A stretch of 6,939 nucleotides of DNA, taken from positions 1-6,939 of the forward strand of contig JAOUKG010000134.1 in the NCBI GenBank assembly GCA_029882725.1, written 5' to 3'. Below, one piece after another: positions 5,125 to 6,939 of the stretch. This DNA is from Cyclobacteriaceae bacterium (GTDB lineage: Bacteria > Bacteroidota > Bacteroidia > Cytophagales > Cyclobacteriaceae). Under the pieces are notes generated by a model, which was given only the letters and a program-made list of their open reading frames with translations, had not been told where the DNA came from and did not search any database. The translations under genes and the position numbers were made by a program. Numbering within the stretch: the stretch's first letter is position 1; the number at the start of each line of letters is the position of its first letter.

Positions 5125-6939
5125 ATGGGAAAAATTATAGGAATAGACTTGGGTACGACCAATTCCTGCGTTGCTGTAATGGAGGGTAATGAACCGGTGG
5201 TAATCCCGAATAGTGAAGGGAGGAGAACAACTCCATCTATTGTGTCTTTTGCAGACAATGGAAAAGGGGAGCGAAAAGTGGGTGATCCTGCAAAGCGTCA
5301 GGCCATTACAAATCCAACAAACACAGTTACTTCGGTAAAAAGGTTTATGGGTAAAAAGTACAGTGAAGTTGGAGAAGAATTAAAAACAGTTTCTTACGGA
5401 CTTGAGAAAGGAAATAACGATACGGTTCGTGTGAAAATCGGGGATCGTCTATATACTCCTCAAGAATTGTCGGCTGTGATTTTACAGAAAATGAAATCTA
5501 CCGCTGAGGATTATCTTGGAACAACAATTACAGAAGCTGTAGTAACTGTTCCTGCCTACTTTAATGATGCAGAAAGACAGGCTACTAAGGAAGCGGGGCA
5601 AATTGCTGGTTTAGATGTAAAAAGAATTATCAATGAGCCTACAGCAGCAGCTTTAGCATACGGTCTGGATAAGAAAAATGCAGATATGAAAATAGCTGTA
5701 TATGACCTTGGTGGTGGAACTTTTGATATATCCATACTAGAACTTGGTGAAGGTGTATTTGAAGTGAAATCCACAAATGGTGATGTTCACTTGGGAGGAG
5801 ATGATTTTGACCAGGTGATCATAAACTGGCTTGCTGATGAGTTCAAAAATGATGAAAACCTTGATTTAAGAAAAGATCCAATGGCCCTTCAGAGGTTGAA
5901 AGAGGCTGCGGAAAAAGCAAAAATTGAGTTATCCAGTTCAAGCGAAACGGAGATCAATCTTCCTTATATCATGGCGGTTGAGGGCTTACCCAAACACCTT
6001 GTTAGAAAGTTAACAAGAGCGAAATTTGAGCAATTAGCTGAGAATTTAATAAGAAGGTCTTTAGAGCCATGTAAAAAAGCAATGTCGGATGCTGGTTTAA
6101 GTCCATCTGATATTGATGAAGTTATATTGGTTGGTGGTAGTACACGTATACCGAAGATCCAGGAAGAAGTTGAAAAATTCTTTGGGAAAAAACCTTCTAA
6201 AGGTGTAAACCCTGATGAAGTTGTTGCCATTGGAGCTGCAATTCAAGGTGGTGTATTGACCGGAGAAGTTAAAGATGTATTGTTATTGGATGTTACTCCC
6301 CTTGCGTTGGGTATTGAGACCATGGGAGGTGTATTCACAAAACTTATCGAATCCAATACAACTATACCAACGAAAAAATCAGAAGTATTCTCAACTGCTT
6401 CCGACAATCAACCTTCTGTTGAAATCCATGTATTACAAGGTGAAAGACCCATGGCAAATGACAACAGAACCATTGGAAGATTTCATTTGGACGGTATTCC
6501 ACCAGCACCAAGAGGAGTTCCTCAGGTTGAAGTAACTTTTGACATTGATGCCAACGGTATACTACATGTTTCTGCCAAAGATAAAGGAACAGGAAAAGAG
6601 CAAAAAATCAGAATTGAGGCTTCTTCAGGATTGACTGATGAAGAAATAGAAAAAATGAAGAAAGAAGCTGAGGCCAATGCTGAAACTGACAAAATCGCGA
6701 AAGAAAAAGTGGAGAAGATCAATGCGGCTGATAGCCTGATATTTACAACTGAAAAACAGTTGAAAGAATATGGGGACAAATTATCAGAAGGCAATAAAAC
6801 TGCGATCAATGGAGCTTTGGAAAAATTGAAAGAAGCACATAAATCACAGGATTTAACATCCATAGATACAGCAATGGAAGCATTGAATACTGCATGGCAA
6901 GCTGCCAGTCAGGAAATTTATGCTGCTCAGCAGGAAGCT
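5125..6939 (+). CDS. dnaK: Molecular chaperone DnaK (Hsp70), 3'-truncated by window edge
   Basis: DnaK is the cytoplasmic Hsp70, which binds unfolded segments in an ATP cycle driven by DnaJ and GrpE. I read 605 uninterrupted codons, and the frame is still open at the right edge. The family is usually about 635-640 residues, so only the disordered tail seems to be missing. The nucleotide-binding domain shows phosphate-1 IGIDLGTTNSC at 5-15, the catalytic lysine region TSVKRFMG (Lys72), PAYFNDAERQ with Pro143 and Arg151, NEPTAAALAYG near 170-180, phosphate-2 DLGGGTFDIS at 194-203 with Thr199, and the adenosine motif VGGSTRIP at 336-343. The linker DVLLLD is at 384-389. The beta substrate domain follows (about 390-500), then the helical lid. 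The start matches the family N-terminus (MGKIIGIDLG). It is divergent from prfC. No grpE or dnaJ is seen, but the downstream side is not covered. Confidence 0.97.
   Translation, partial: MGKIIGIDLGTTNSCVAVMEGNEPVVIPNSEGRRTTPSIVSFADNGKGERKVGDPAKRQAITNPTNTVTSVKRFMGKKYSEVGEELKTVSYGLEKGNNDTVRVKIGDRLYTPQELSAVILQKMKSTAEDYLGTTITEAVVTVPAYFNDAERQATKEAGQIAGLDVKRIINEPTAAALAYGLDKKNADMKIAVYDLGGGTFDISILELGEGVFEVKSTNGDVHLGGDDFDQVIINWLADEFKNDENLDLRKDPMALQRLKEAAEKAKIELSSSSETEINLPYIMAVEGLPKHLVRKLTRAKFEQLAENLIRRSLEPCKKAMSDAGLSPSDIDEVILVGGSTRIPKIQEEVEKFFGKKPSKGVNPDEVVAIGAAIQGGVLTGEVKDVLLLDVTPLALGIETMGGVFTKLIESNTTIPTKKSEVFSTASDNQPSVEIHVLQGERPMANDNRTIGRFHLDGIPPAPRGVPQVEVTFDIDANGILHVSAKDKGTGKEQKIRIEASSGLTDEEIEKMKKEAEANAETDKIAKEKVEKINAADSLIFTTEKQLKEYGDKLSEGNKTAINGALEKLKEAHKSQDLTSIDTAMEALNTAWQAASQEIYAAQQEA

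Noticed and set aside
6522..6863. 113-codon open frame on the minus strand inside dnaK, rich in Ser/Ala/Phe
   Set aside because: It is antisense to the dnaK substrate-binding and lid region. The apparent hydrophobic repeats arise from reversed Lys/Glu/Ala codons.
1..6939. Mobile element, CRISPR array, tRNA, riboswitch, or defence or biosynthetic cluster
   Set aside because: I saw no terminal repeats, target duplications, spaced direct repeats, cloverleaf or unexplained long gap. All long open frames are accounted for by housekeeping genes.

Overview
The window reads as ordinary core chromosome of a member of the Bacteroidota, possibly Cytophagales-like, though I cannot fix the order. Four things support this. 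The promoters have the Bacteroidota -7 element TAnnTTTG, with two copies of the decamer TACCTTTGCA. Shine-Dalgarno sequences are almost absent in AT-rich leaders. The ATP synthase epsilon subunit is only about 80 residues, and the beta subunit carries an insertion of about 30 residues. A small membrane protein resembling a Bacteroidota-restricted family is also present. By eye the base composition is AT-rich and even, with no sign of transferred DNA.

Layout, left to right. Positions 1-279 hold the last 92 codons of a sensor histidine kinase (ATPase domain, + strand). Positions 280-502 are non-coding and end in a good Bacteroidota promoter for atpD. Positions 503-2261 are the two-gene unit atpD-atpC (F1 beta and epsilon, + strand), closed by a strong, symmetric terminator hairpin at 2285-2327. 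A tight three-gene unit then lies on the minus strand, running from 4943 down to 2374: prfC (release factor RF3), an RluA-family pseudouridine synthase whose TTG start overlaps the prfC stop, and a 99-aa two-helix membrane protein that also starts at TTG, 6 nt after the synthase stop. Positions 4944-5124 are a divergent intergenic region with the prfC promoter and several short inverted repeats. Positions 5125-6939 hold dnaK (Hsp70, + strand), open to the window edge with 605 codons present.

Functionally the window groups energy conversion (two catalytic-sector ATP synthase subunits apart from the rest of the enzyme), ribosome function (RF3 with an RNA-modifying enzyme) and protein folding (DnaK). 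The two + strand units and the minus-strand unit look independently transcribed. The shared hairpin between atpC and the 99-aa gene probably ends transcription from both sides.

I looked for an undescribed system (arrays, repeats, toxin or defence genes, mobile elements, structured RNAs) and found none. The points worth a second look are small: two consecutive TTG starts, one inside a TTGA overlap; the minimal epsilon subunit and beta insertion; the split ATP synthase locus; and the inverted repeats in front of dnaK.
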